Positions 1-10,603 of a DNA stretch of 64,000 nt are shown here, in pieces (position 1 is the stretch's first letter; the number at the start of each line of letters is the position of its first letter). A program made the position numbers and the translations under genes. The stretch is taken from the NCBI GenBank assembly GCA_035235625.1, contig CP141144.1, positions 29,075,014 through 29,139,013 of the forward strand. Direction: 5' to 3'. The notes below the pieces were generated by a model, which worked only from the letters and a program-made list of their open reading frames with translations, made no database searches and was not told the origin of the DNA. The DNA is from Saururus chinensis (Eukaryota > Streptophyta > Magnoliopsida > Piperales > Saururaceae).

Positions 1-708
1 AATTGGATTAGGAACACTAGCCTAACACTTGTTACATGGACTATTTAGAAAGCTTAATAGAACTAAGTATTGCACAAGTCATATTTTGATGTATATTATG
101 TTCTTATTTTCTGAATTTAATTGAAATTTGAACGCTATTACATTAGGGTTTATTATGAGATGCTAAGGATGAAAGATTTTCATTGTTATATTTTTGAGTT
201 AGGGTATTTTAATGAGCTTAGTTAATGGGTCACGTAAGATATGCTTGTTAATAAAGAATGAAATTGTATGACTACAAAGTTTCTACACTTTATGTTTTTG
301 AAATATATATATGTAGTTGCACAATTATTTCTAAGATGGGGTTATAAAATGGATTATTCCTTACTTGAAAGTGATCGGATCTTAATTATTTACTTGTTTC
401 AAGTATTTGTGATTGGTTCTTTTTAAAAATAGTTATGTGTTTTTAACAGAAGATTGTTTTTCAAATTTTTGTTTTCTTGTTTGTTTTTTTTTTTTTAGGT
501 TTTGATGTTTGTGGGTATCATTACTGCAAACCCTCAAAAGACACAACTCGTCCAACTAGGGACACCTAGGCGTTTAAAGGCTTGTTGCATACACTAAACG
601 CAATCATAATTCCCTACGAAAGTGGCTTTTATTTATTTTTCAAGATTAGTTATTTTATTTTGTTTTTGTTTTGCTCGAGGACTAGCAAAATATAGGTTTG
701 GGGGTATT
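1..708 (+). repeat. 3' non-coding arm of an Athila/Tat-like LTR retrotransposon (partial, left edge of window)
   Basis: This stretch is homologous to 2864-3578 and its first part to 25465-25747, so it is a repeated retrotransposon 3' arm and not unique sequence. It ends in a G-rich polypurine-like tract (693-705) followed directly by an LTR start (TGATAAG at 709). No coding potential is visible. The element's own 5' part lies left of the window. The family assignment rests on the gag at 888 and the protease near 19059, which occur with copies of the same arm. Confidence 0.75.
671..705 (+). promoter_or_regulatory. Pre-PPT stem-loop with GAGGAC core, plus polypurine tract
   Basis: TTGCTCG (671-677), loop AGGA (678-681) and CTAGCAA (682-688) can pair at 6 of 7 positions. 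The G-rich tract at 693-705 follows, and the LTR starts at 709, 20 nt after the stem. The purine tract is the expected primer for plus-strand synthesis in LTR retrotransposons; a role for the stem-loop is inference. Confidence 0.6.
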
Positions 709-838
709 TGATAAGTATGAAATATATATCTATTTTATATGCCTTTTTACCTTATTTGTTATATAGATTAGGTTAATTTAGTGTTAGTTATAGTTTATCT
801 AGATTAAGATAGATATTAGTATTTTAGTTTAATTATTA
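709..838 (+). repeat. Stub LTR (U3 start only) of Athila/Tat-like element
   Basis: Starts TGATAAGTATG right after the purine tract and matches the start of the full LTR at 3579 until the shared string AATTATTA (831-838). After that it switches to the leader of gag. About 1.3 kb of LTR and any primer-binding site are therefore missing, which points to an internal deletion. The LTR is shared between the upstream 3' arm and the downstream gag. Confidence 0.7.
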
Positions 839-887
839 CCCATACTCTCCCACCAATTCCTCCACCCACACTACTTCTTCCCTCATC

Positions 888-1718
888 ATGGCTGAACATC
901 AGTTAGTAGATGCACCACTTAAAGCTCTAAGGGAGTATTACACTCCCAATGAGTACACCTCCCCTTCATGCATTAGGTTGCCAGCGGTTGCTGCTCAAAA
1001 TTATGAAATTAAGCCCAATGTTATTCAAATGCTTCCATCCTTTTATAGGCTTAATAATGAAAACCCGTATAGGCACCTAGATGACTTCTTAGAACTATGC
1101 ACAACTTTTAAGCTCTCAAATTTAACCGATGAAGCTGTTAAACATTGCCTTTTTCCTTTCACATTGAAAGATAAGGCTAAGGAATGACTTCACTCATTAG
1201 AGCCAAACATTATCACCACATGGGCCCAAATGCAATAAGAGTTCCTTAAAAAGTACTTCCCCATAGGTAAGACCAACCAAATGAGAAAGACCATAACTAC
1301 TTTTGCCCAACTTCCCACTTAACAGTTCCATGAGAGTTGGGATAGACTTAAGGACCTTTTTAGGAGGTGTCCTCATCATGCTGTCCCTTAGTGAAAATTA
1401 GTATAACGTTTTTATGAGGGTCTTACTGAACAAAACCGTCATCTTGTTGATGTAAGTTGTGGGGGTACCTTTTTGCTAAAAAATGAAAATGAGGTATGAA
1501 AACTTTTTGAGGACTTGAGTAAAAATTCTCTTCAACATGCTGCATTGAATAGAAATGAGAGTGAATTATCTACCTTGAACAATGCCCCCTCTAGGGGTGG
1601 CTTGTATGAAGTCAAAAACCCATTAGACCTCTCTTCCAAAGTTGATATTTTGAGTAGGAAGCTGAACCTCCTTATGACTTCAACCCAACAGCCCACTCCC
1701 TTCACTCAAGATGCATGA
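888..1718 (+). pseudogene. Broken gag of Athila/Tat-like retrotransposon
   Basis: A single frame starting at ATG 888 reads as a plant retrotransposon gag. Hallmarks are the motif IQMLPSFYRL, then ENPYRHLDDFLELC and LFPFTLKDKAKE, typical of Athila/Tat gag. The frame can be followed to 1718 through at least seven stop codons: TGA 1185-1187, then TAA in the MQ-EFLKKYFP region, TAA before QFHESWDR, two adjacent stops after CPHHAVP, TAA before RFYEGL and TGA before KLFEDLS. Most stops sit where the family normally has Trp or Gln, so they are explained by C-to-T or G-to-A changes. Gag would form the cytoplasmic particle. No protease, reverse transcriptase or integrase follows: at about 1714 the sequence passes directly into the 3' non-coding arm. 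Confidence 0.85.
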
Positions 1719-2176
1719 GGTCCATCTTTTGTAGCATCAGCCCATAATCAAGTCATGTCTTCTAATTTTTCTGCATCATCTTTTTGGAGACTTAAGAGAA
1801 GAGCCAATGCTAATATCTACTAGCCGCCCTGATATATTTGAGAATGTTGGCAATGTCTGGCTAAAGACAATAAACTTAGCGTTTCTTGGGAGCAACCCAT
1901 GTTTTTGATATATTTCTTTTCCTTCCTTTTGTTTATTTTTTTTGCTTCATTTAGGCTTTATTTACTTATTTTCTTAGTTTTTTTCTCTCATTATAGTTTT
2001 TTTTCTTTTATGGGATATAATACTTTAGGTTTGGGGGAGTGCTCATCACTTATATTTATTTCTTTTCTCCAATCCTATGTACTTCACTTTCTGATTAGTG
2101 GAATAGTTATGCTTTGAGGCGATATCTTTCTCTCCCTCTCTTACTTATTCTTGTCATTGTCGTATATATTTTCTTT

Positions 2177-2213
2177 AACATTGAGGACAATGTTCAATTT
2201 AGGTTTGGGGGTG
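2177..2213 (+). promoter_or_regulatory. Internal GAGGAC stem-loop with adjacent purine tract
   Basis: AACATTG (2177-2183) and CAATGTT (2188-2194) form a perfect 7-bp stem around the loop AGGA. A PPT-like tract (2201-2213) follows 6 nt later. The same stem with loop CGGA occurs in the other copy at 24780-24797. A possible second plus-strand priming site is inference. Confidence 0.6.
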
Positions 2214-2830
2214 TAGAAAGATATTTTGCTTTATTATTATTATTTTAGGATGTTTTAGAGTATTTTTTGTTTTCTTTTCTTTTAAGTGGATTTTATCGCT
2301 TATTTTCTTTTAAAAGTATATGTCTGTTTTTAAAGAAATCAATTTCATGAAGAAAGTTCAAGTAATTAATTAAGTGATGAAAATGATTGAGTAATTTCTA
2401 TTTTATTTTCATTATCTTGGATAATAGTGCTTATTTTTTTAAATCACATTTCACACACTTGAAACTTGTAGGAATATAATTTTATGATTTATTACTTGTA
2501 ATCTTAGTGGGATATCTTTAACTAAGCATATATTTTTGAAAACTTGGCAATTGAGTAATTTTTAATATTTTATGATAGATCTTTATGCTTAGCTTTTATT
2601 TGAAAAAAAAAATGGGATAAGTGTGTATAGAAAAATAATGAAAAAAAAGTTGAAAAAAATATAGATTGAATGAAAAAAAAGGTCAAGGTTTGTTTCTCTT
2701 TTTACTAAGTAACCGGACCTTGTGCCTAGGCAAGTATAAGGGATCACGTTAAAAGGTGAAAAGTTGAGATAAGTTCTTCTATGACTTGCTTGGTTCTGTA
2801 GCCTTTATAGTTCGAGTTATTAAGCCTGAG

Positions 2831-2846
2831 AGGTGTTTCAACACCT
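2831..2846 (+). other. Conserved palindrome in the 3' arm
   Basis: AGGTGTT, TC, AACACCT: a 7-bp perfect inverted repeat with a 2-nt spacer. It is retained (6 bp) in the second copy at 25443-25456 although the surrounding arm has diverged. Confidence 0.5.
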
Positions 2847-3540
2847 AGTGCCTTGAGCCAACTAGATTAGGGACACTGGCCTAACGCTTGTTACATGGAC
2901 TATTTAGAAAGCTTAATATAACTAAGTATTGCACAAGACATATTTTAAGGTATATTATGTTCTTATTCCCTGAATTTAATTGAATTTGAAGGCTATTACA
3001 CTAGGGTCTATTATGAGATATTAAGGATGAAAGATTGTCATTGTTATATTTTTGAGTTAGTGAACTTTAATGAGTTTGATTAATGGGTCACATAAGATAT
3101 GCTTGATAATAAAGAATAAAATTGTATGGCTACAAAGTTTCTACACTTTATGTTTTTGAAATGTATCTATGTAGTCGCACAATTATTTCTAAGATGGGGT
3201 TATAGAATGGATTATTCCTTACTTGAAAGTGATCAGATCGAAATTGTTTACTTGTTTCAAGTATTTGTGGTCGGTTCTTTTCAAAAATAGTTATGTGTTT
3301 TTAAGAGAAGATTGTTTTTCAAATTTTTGTGTTCTTGATTGTTTTATTTATTTATATTATTTTTTTAGGTTTTGATGTTTGTGGGTATCATGACTGCAAA
3401 CCCTCACGAGACACAACTCGTCCAACTAGGGACACTTAGGTGTTTAAAGGCTTGTTGCATACGCTAAATGCAATCATGATTCCCTACGAAAGTGGCTTTT
3501 ATTTATCTTTCTAGATTAGTTATTTTATTTTATTTTTGTT

Positions 3541-3578
3541 TTGCACGAGGACTAGCAAAATATAGGTTTGGGGGTATT
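3541..3578 (+). promoter_or_regulatory. Pre-PPT stem-loop (degenerate) and polypurine tract before 3' LTR
   Basis: TTGCACG (3541-3547), AGGA (3548-3551), CTAGCAA (3552-3558): 5 of 7 pairs remain. The G-rich tract at 3563-3575 and the LTR start at 3579 follow. Same position relative to the LTR as at 671. Confidence 0.5.
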
Positions 3579-4992
3579 TGATGAGTATGAAATATATATC
3601 TATTTTATATGTCTTTTAACCTTATTTGCTAGTATATATTAGGTTAATTTAGAGTTAGTTATGGTTTATTTAGATAGATATTAGTATTTTAGTTTAATTA
3701 TTAATAATTTTGTAGTTATTAGTAGTTTAGGCATGTATTTGAATTAAGTTGGGCTTTTAATTACATTCTACATGTCTAAAGTATGATATTTTATGTTTTG
3801 TAGGTAAAGTGAACTTATCGAGGTACTTAGACGATGTTTGGAATAGTTCAAAGTAGTCTTGACATGCTTTAAAGTGATTTGGACAACTTTTCAGAGTTAT
3901 AAACAAGTTGGAAACTAATATGGACATGAAGAAAAGCTTAATGAACAGAATATGGACTGTCCAGATTGCAGAAATAGTGTAGCCGTTCGAACGGGCATCC
4001 AGGGCATTCGAACGGGATAATGTGATTTTGAAGAAAAACTCAGTATACGCATTCAAACAGGCATGCACGGTGTTCGAATGGCGTAACACGCAGTTTCCTT
4101 GTTTGAGCCAATTTTGAATCCTTTTCATATTGGACTTCTTCCTATGGAACTTATGCCTATAAAAAAGATATATTTGGCTCAAAATTGAGGGATTCCAGTT
4201 GATTTTATGAAGAGCAAAATGAAGAAGAAGTTCGAGAAGAACTCAAAGCTTTTAATGGAGATTCAAGTGTGTTCTTCTACAATGGAAGGCTAGACTTTTC
4301 CTTTACTTAGGAGTTGATGAAGCTATAGATAAGTTTTAGTTTCTTTTCTTTTTAATTTATATCTCAGTTGTGAATGATGACAATTGTATGATAAAGATTT
4401 CCTTTTTAATGGAAGAGCTTTTAATGTTTATTTAAGTCTATGTCGATTTATTGTCTTGTAGATGATAGATTGATGTAGTTTTGATATTTTCATCAATTCT
4501 AATTTCTGTGATTTAGATGAGATGGTCATACAATAGTTTTAATGCTCAGATAATTAATGACTTGGATGAGTTATACTAAGATTAGACGGGTCATGCCTAT
4601 AGCTAGTTTAGTGTAGATGATTCGTGCTATTGTCAAAGATAGTTCCTGCCATGGAATTTAATTAATGATTCTTTCTGAAGTAATTCTAGCTTGTTGCTGA
4701 GAATACTTGTTCATATTCACACTAGATTTAGATTAAAAGTTAAGAAATTGTTATGGTTCTATAGTGGATTCGATTTCTTAAGTAATTTCCATCATATTAA
4801 TCTCATGCTTTTAAACTAGTTAATTCCTTTCTTTTGCTTAATTTAAGTATAAGTTTTTTCTAGTTTTTAATCAGCAAATTCCTTTTTAGATTTAGTAATA
4901 ACTCATCCATCCCTGAGGTTCGACAACCCTTAAGTACTCATCCTAGTACAATTACCTTGTACACTTGCAAAAGGTTTAATTATAAATGATCA
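3579..4992 (+). repeat. LTR (about 1.4 kb) of Athila/Tat-like element
   Basis: Begins TGATGAG after the purine tract and probably ends ...ATGATCA at 4992, so the termini form a short inverted repeat (TGAT/ATCA). The 3' part (4905-4985) has the usual U5 look of this group: a stretch resembling CCCTGAGGTTCGAC followed by CCTTGTACACTTGC. A cluster of TTCGAA-type repeats lies at 3981-4085. No target-site duplication could be assigned, so the right boundary is approximate. Confidence 0.7.
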
Positions 4993-5094
4993 GTAATTTC
5001 AATGTCGTTGATGTACCATCATATTTGTATAGCCTTGTCCAGTAGTCTGCAAGGAGATCTAACATGGAGATCGCTCACCCTATGTTGTTCTTCA

Positions 5095-6235
5095 TGGAGA
5101 TGGATCATTCGGGAGATTGCTTTAGTAGCAGCTAGTGAATCGGCCCTCCAACGTATACGGTCCTCACATATATCCGACGGCGGACATGATTCACTAGATG
5201 ACGATATATCATTGCCTCGAATGATCGATTCTAGTCGCGCTCTATCTATCTTCAACTACCTCCGCAGTTTTCATCCAGACAGTTAGTTATCTTTGTTTTT
5301 TGTTGAAAAATAATTATTTGTTGATGTATTGGACCAATGTTATATAATGAAAAGTATTAGTTACAAATTTGTTTGTCTGCATTAGAATATTACTTAAATT
5401 CATTTGTTTTTTTCCTCAAGTGGTTTCTAAATATTGGTATTTTTGATAACACGACCTAACTGCTATCGTAAGATCGATGATACGATGACCACCAAGTTAT
5501 TCGAAATATTACGTCGTCAGTCCGAATACACGACATCGGTAGATATCATTTTCTTGCTTACACGACAGAATCATCGGCCATATGTGTAACTCATGTTCTT
5601 ATTAGCACTACGTAAGATACATTCAGCGTATGCTCGGTCACATGACAAATATATTGGTTGTCTATTCGGTATCACGAAATGAGGGCAAGTTCACAGAACG
5701 TCATGGTTCGGGCCGCACCTGCTAGTGCAGCCTGAACCTTATCATTTGGTCCGCTGAGCCTATTGGTTCGGGGATGATAGAACATTCTCGTGCGAACAAA
5801 CCATCGGGTTCAGGCTGCATAACCTATCGGTTTAGTGTCATATGAACCTCTAAGCTCCTATCTCACAATATATTAGGGTTAGGGCTCGGCTAGCGTGTGT
5901 TTGGCAATGAGACAGATCATTCGGATGATTGGTTTAGCGGCAGCTGGTGAATCAGCCGTCCATCGGATATGGTCCTCATATATAACCGATGGTGGGCATG
6001 ATTCACTAGAGAGGTGATATATCAATATCTTGAGTGATCTGTCGCAGTCATGCCATATCGGTGGAGTGTGCATGGAGATCATAGACACACTCGTGTTCTT
6101 CACGGAGATGGATCATACGGGAGATTGCTTTATCGGCGGCTAGTGAATTGACCTTCCATCAGATATGGTATTCATCTATATCCGACGGTGGGCTTGCTTC
6201 ACTAGATGGTGATATATCAATGTCTCCAATGATCC
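5095..6235. repeat. Three degenerate ~130-bp repeats
   Basis: Units at about 5095-5227, 5908-6043 and 6103-6235 share the order GAGATGGATCAT, GGGAGATTGCTTTA, agctagtgaatcgg, ATATATCCGACGG, gattcactagatg and gatatatcaat. They lie between the Athila/Tat-like LTR and the Ulp1-type pseudogene. No protein is conserved between units, since reading frames open in different phases. Confidence 0.65.
5726..5819. repeat. 13-bp perfect inverted repeat
   Basis: TGCAGCCTGAACC (5726-5738) is the exact reverse complement of 5807-5819, with a 68-nt spacer. It could form a hairpin. It lies in a non-coding stretch next to the ~130-bp repeats. Confidence 0.6.
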
Positions 6236-6412
6236 ACCCCTTTTGCGACATATCGGTCATTAACATCCTCTAAAGTGGTCATTAAGAACATTATTTGCTT
6301 TGGATTACTATTTGAAACTTTCTTGTGACCATCCTCGTTTGTAAGTTGATTGGTCATAGGTTAGTATAAACGACATCTGTCGATATCATTTGTTTGATTA
6401 CACGACATCAAA

Positions 6413-6501
6413 CATGACCTAATAGGAGATGGCATGTATGCAATAACACGACCTAATAGTAGATGGCGTGTATGCGATAACACGAACTAATAGGAGATCA
6501 T
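6413..6501. repeat. 34-bp tandem repeat, about 2.6 copies
   Basis: Units at 6413-6446, 6447-6480 and 6481-6501 (partial). Each starts ACAYGAMCTAATAG and continues with agatggcrtgtatgc. Every unit contains a variant of the ACACGAY motif that is scattered through this region. Confidence 0.75.
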
Positions 6502-6731
6502 GAGAACTATTATACGATCAGATATATGTGTACTTCTGTTTCATGCTTTCGATGACACGACATTGGTACATATCGTTTGATTGAATAGTAGTCACCCAGC
6601 TGAATGCGACTTCATGTAAATACAAACATGATAACAATATGTATTTATGTTCCAATGGATAATTACAAAATAAGGGGTAAAAAAAAGAAATTTGTCAGTT
6701 AATGGCAGAGTAAAAAAAGTCTATTGTCTAA

Positions 6732-9700
6732 TTACAATTCATCTGCATCAGGATCAGATTCCTCGTCGATTCGGGCCTGAAGAATAGCAACATAGATTTG
6801 TGGCCTAACCAAGCATGTTATCTCGAGTTGTCTAAAATCAGGCTGAAAGATGCCCCCTGCCATCTTCGCTATGTAGTACATGAGGTACAAACCACAATCT
6901 TCATTTGTTTCCTGGTAGGGGCATTTGTTGATCTTAGTCATTGGCCACTACCAAGCACCCTTTATCTTAAGGGCATTCTCCATTCCATTCACAACATGTT
7001 TCCTGACACTGTCCACCTCTACAAAGTGGTGACCGTGGTCACCCTTTAGGGGATTGTACCGTCTAAATCGTTTTTCCCTGCAATGGACAATAAACAAGAG
7101 AAAGTGGCCCATGACGTAGATAGGAATGAAACTGCTCTCCATGTTAACATTCAGTCCTCTCAACAATATGCTAGTGAGTTTGCCTTCCTTCTCCACCGGC
7201 CCTTCGGCTGTGCCAACGTTAAAATAGTGTTGAATGGAGAACTTGCCAAAAAAATAGTTGGGGTACCTGTCTAGATTTCTCAAATTCCGTTCATCAAGAA
7301 GTTGGAAGAAGACGTCTATGACCTACAACAAACCAAATGTATTAATAATGACACGATAGTCAACAGATCGTGACATCTTTTATATGATAAATGATTATAT
7401 CATATGATTGTTACATGACGCATTTACAAGTCATGTATTAATTAACATGCTATTTTTACTTCAGCCATTACACTTGAAACTTAGCGTATTATGAAAACAA
7501 TGATATGAGCCTTGGTCGTGTAATTGATAGAACGATAATCAATTTACATTATTGGGGTCTTATTCATTCATTTGATTGATAACATGATAGAGGTTAAAAT
7601 GTATGAGCAATGAAATGATATTACCTTATTCATTATGCACTCCTTCTTTAATAGAGATAGGTAGTTGGTGTAGACGAGAGTTTCTATGGGCCAAGGCTTG
7701 TATGGGTTCGATAGAAATTCCATGATAATGTCCTTATCTGCCTCCTTCTGAAGCTTCGTGTGGAACACCAACTGTGTGTCAAGATAGTCCTTTGTTTGTG
7801 GACTGAGGTCCTCCTTATTTGCAGTATCCTCCTTATTTGTCTTACTTGCAGTATCATCTTCGACCTCTATCACTTTATGGATACTCTCCATTACTTCCAC
7901 ATTAACTGGAGGACTATCAGATAAAGTGCTACCACTGGATCCAGCGTTTGAGACTACTGGTTCTGAAGTGGGAGACATTGGATGTGCCGCACAGATAATT
8001 CATGGGCCAGGGACCAGTTCTAGAGGAACTTCATCACCAGGCTTTGCATTTTGGGCAATGTGTCCAAACTTGGCTAACTTCTCATCAATGTAGCTATTGA
8101 AACACTGGCTTCTTTGAGCCCTGAGTAGAGACTTTCTTCACTGCCTCCTCACCTTGAGCAGGTGGTTCAACGGTGGTGTACCTCGACTTCCATAGCACAG
8201 GAGGTAAGAAGGGAGCGCCAGGAGTAGCTTTCTACTTGAATCTTAGTTTTATTGCTTGTTTTAGAACTGCTTCTTTATTGGCTTCTTGGGGTGCTTCCGG
8301 TCCCTCTAGGGGTTGTTCCAGTATCTCAAGGTGTTCTGTTGGTCCCTCCTGAGGTTGTTCAGGCCCATCGCAAATTTGATCCGGTTCCTCTACCTCCCGG
8401 GGAAAGTCCAGTTCCATGACCTCCTAGGGTTGTTCTTTGACCTCCCAATCTTGTTCCATGACCTACTGTGGTTGTTCCAAGAATTCTGCATTTAGTTTCG
8501 TTAAAAATCTAGTTATTACTGTCCTTTGCAACTTTGGACCAGTCTTCTTCTCTGGTTTGGTGGCAACTTGGGGTTGCCATTTCTGTGTATTTAAGAAGTA
8601 AGCAGTCATATTAGTAAACAAACGATATGCACGCCAATTGTCTTTTACCGTACACGATGAAACTACATATTGTATTGATGGAAAAACAAATTGTTTTCTG
8701 AAGTAATGTCTGCTTCAATGATCATGTGATCAATGACACAACCATAACGAAATTGTCTTGCTTAATACACGTATGTTTAGTCTATCATGTACTAGATTAC
8801 AGGAATATTCCTTAATGAAACACGATACATTAAAATGTCGTACTTACTAAAAATGAATCCCTTGTCCACCGGTTGGCGGACAGGTACTGGTTGATCTTCA
8901 AGGGGTAGATGGTTGGTGAGCTTCTCTGGATTTTGAAGCTCTTGCCTTTAAACGTACTGAAGGTGATCCTTCGGTTCTTGTAGGAGGGGTTGATACTTGG
9001 GCAACATCCGGTTGAGTTGTTTCATGTGGTTGTTCTGTCTCTAGTTCCTCTAGGGGCTGCATCTATTCCATGAGGCTAGTTGCCACCTTGAGATCGTTCT
9101 TAACACACTAGTGTGCAGCTTGATGCTCTGTGTTCTATCCCAGCTCACCGTAGAGAACAATCTTCTCCAAAACAACATCACAAATTCCCGTCATGACATT
9201 AACTGGCATGACGAATAATTCAATGATGTCTTGGACAGAATGTACATGCCCCAATGTCTCGCCGTGGAGGGCATGGGCAGGTCTCATTGGCCGGAAAGTC
9301 TGCATACCCACCTTCTTATACTTCGGGGTTGCCCGTTGGCCATCCATCAAGGGCACCTCTTTGGCAATTGGTGTTATTCGCATAATAATTTGCGAGTCTA
9401 GCTTCAGCTGCATGAAGACCTCCTCACAACACTTCCTCATTCGGTGATGGGATAGAATCTTCTTCCTCCCCTTTTTGTTAGGTCAAATTTATCGGCCTTC
9501 TCCACCTCGGGCTACATGGAGGACCACTGGGAGCCCATCTGGAGGTATGCTCATAGAACCATACCTAGCAGAATATACAAAAGAAAATCGTTAGTATGAC
9601 AAATTTGTCGTGTTTATGATAACACACTTGGAGCCACATTGTGATTTAGATGACACGATACTTACCCATTGTGTAATGATCAATCCACTATATTGCACTT

Positions 9701-10603
9701 AGTCATGTTACCGTGATCACGATAGATCTATGTGCATGTTATATGTCATATGTCCGATAACACGATTGACTTGGTATCGTGTGAGCGATACGGCGATATA
9801 CATGAGTGTGTAAACATATCATGTCATTAGAGAGATGATAATGGTCTTTCGTGTGGTATATAACATATGAGCATTACCTGGAGAACTAATGAAGCCCCAA
9901 CGAGAATTTCGGCCTTGGCGGAACACTCATCCTATTTGCTCATGATGTTCCGGTGGGTTGCTGATATGCCTCTCATTAACATATCATGTACGATGCCAGC
10001 CCAATTGTAGCTCCCCACGACTAACAGGTCATCTATGTAATCACACAAAGCTAGGGACACGGCTTTGTTGCTTTGTGTGAATAAGACCAGGACACCCATG
10101 TGCACGATAGCCAACCGTGCTAAGTCCTTGTCTGAAACATTCTGTGTTTCAGCAGCCACTTCTTTAAACATTTCTTCAACTCATGTCTTCTCCTGCCGCT
10201 TCCCTTGGAAGAACTTCTTGTAGAATTGCCTCTTGCCTTAGGCAGCCTTCCCCTCACTACTTTCTAGTTTACACAAGTTCCCTTTTCCCGTCAAACCCAT
10301 GGTCATAGCCACTTCATCCACATTAAGGGGTAGTCTTTTGCCCCTTATGTTGAAGACCTCATGTGAGTCGTCCCAACACTCACCAATGAGTACATCCAAC
10401 ATCGGCTTGGAGATAATGATTGGCTCGCAAACATATACTGGGTAGAACCCAGTCTCCACAAATATGGCCTTGCATCCTGGACGTTAATCTACAAGGTCTT
10501 TTGATAGATGTAGTCCAGCGGGGAAACTATTCATTCCCATACCCAGTCTTCTCCCGTAGATTCTCTTCTTCTTCTCTTCTATAACCTTCACTGACTCTAC
10601 CAT
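6732..10603 (-). pseudogene. Transposon-type gene: plant-mobile-like N-terminus + Ulp1/C48 peptidase C-terminus, four exons, broken
   Basis: A minus-strand model with good splice sites: exon 1 10603-9878 (donor GTAATG), exon 2 9564-8848 (donor GTAAGT), exon 3 8582-7625 (donor GTAATA), exon 4 7322-6732. Exon 1 has the pattern EVFNIRGKRLPLNVDEVAMT, resembling DUF1985/plant mobile domains. Exon 3 is rich in Glu, Pro and Gln. Exon 4 shows the Ulp1-type cysteine protease layout: GHFLLFIVHC (His), YNPLKG (Asp position is Asn), PYQETNEDCGLY (Gln and Cys). Such proteases cleave ubiquitin-like modifiers. Damage: in-frame stops at 10484-10486, 10238-10240 and 9932-9934, several in exons 2 and 3, one in exon 4 between the Asn and Gln motifs, and frameshifts near 9440 and 8100. 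Many stops replace Gln codons. The start is the first ATG in frame; a further 5' exon is possible. Confidence 0.7.

Larger units (their letters stand above)
1719..3578 (+). repeat. 3' non-coding arm of Athila/Tat-like element
   Basis: T-rich non-coding arm following the gag relic. 1719-2200 matches 19740-20009 plus 24591-24800, and 2864-3578 matches 1-708 and 25465-25747. It holds a TGGG/CCCA hairpin (1887-1899), a GAGGAC stem-loop with purine tract (2177-2213), a palindrome (2831-2846) and a terminal stem-loop with purine tract (3541-3575). A 72-residue hydrophobic frame at 1899 is most simply a by-product of T-richness. Confidence 0.75.

Noticed and set aside
1899-2117. 72-residue hydrophobic frame, partly shared with a frame at 19920
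   Set aside because: Both lie on the T-rich strand of the non-coding 3' arm, where Phe/Leu-rich frames open by composition; similarity ends with the repeat homology.
5002-5286. Overlapping frames on both strands of 94 and 78 residues
   Set aside because: They cover one unit of the ~130-bp repeat, and other units do not keep the frame.
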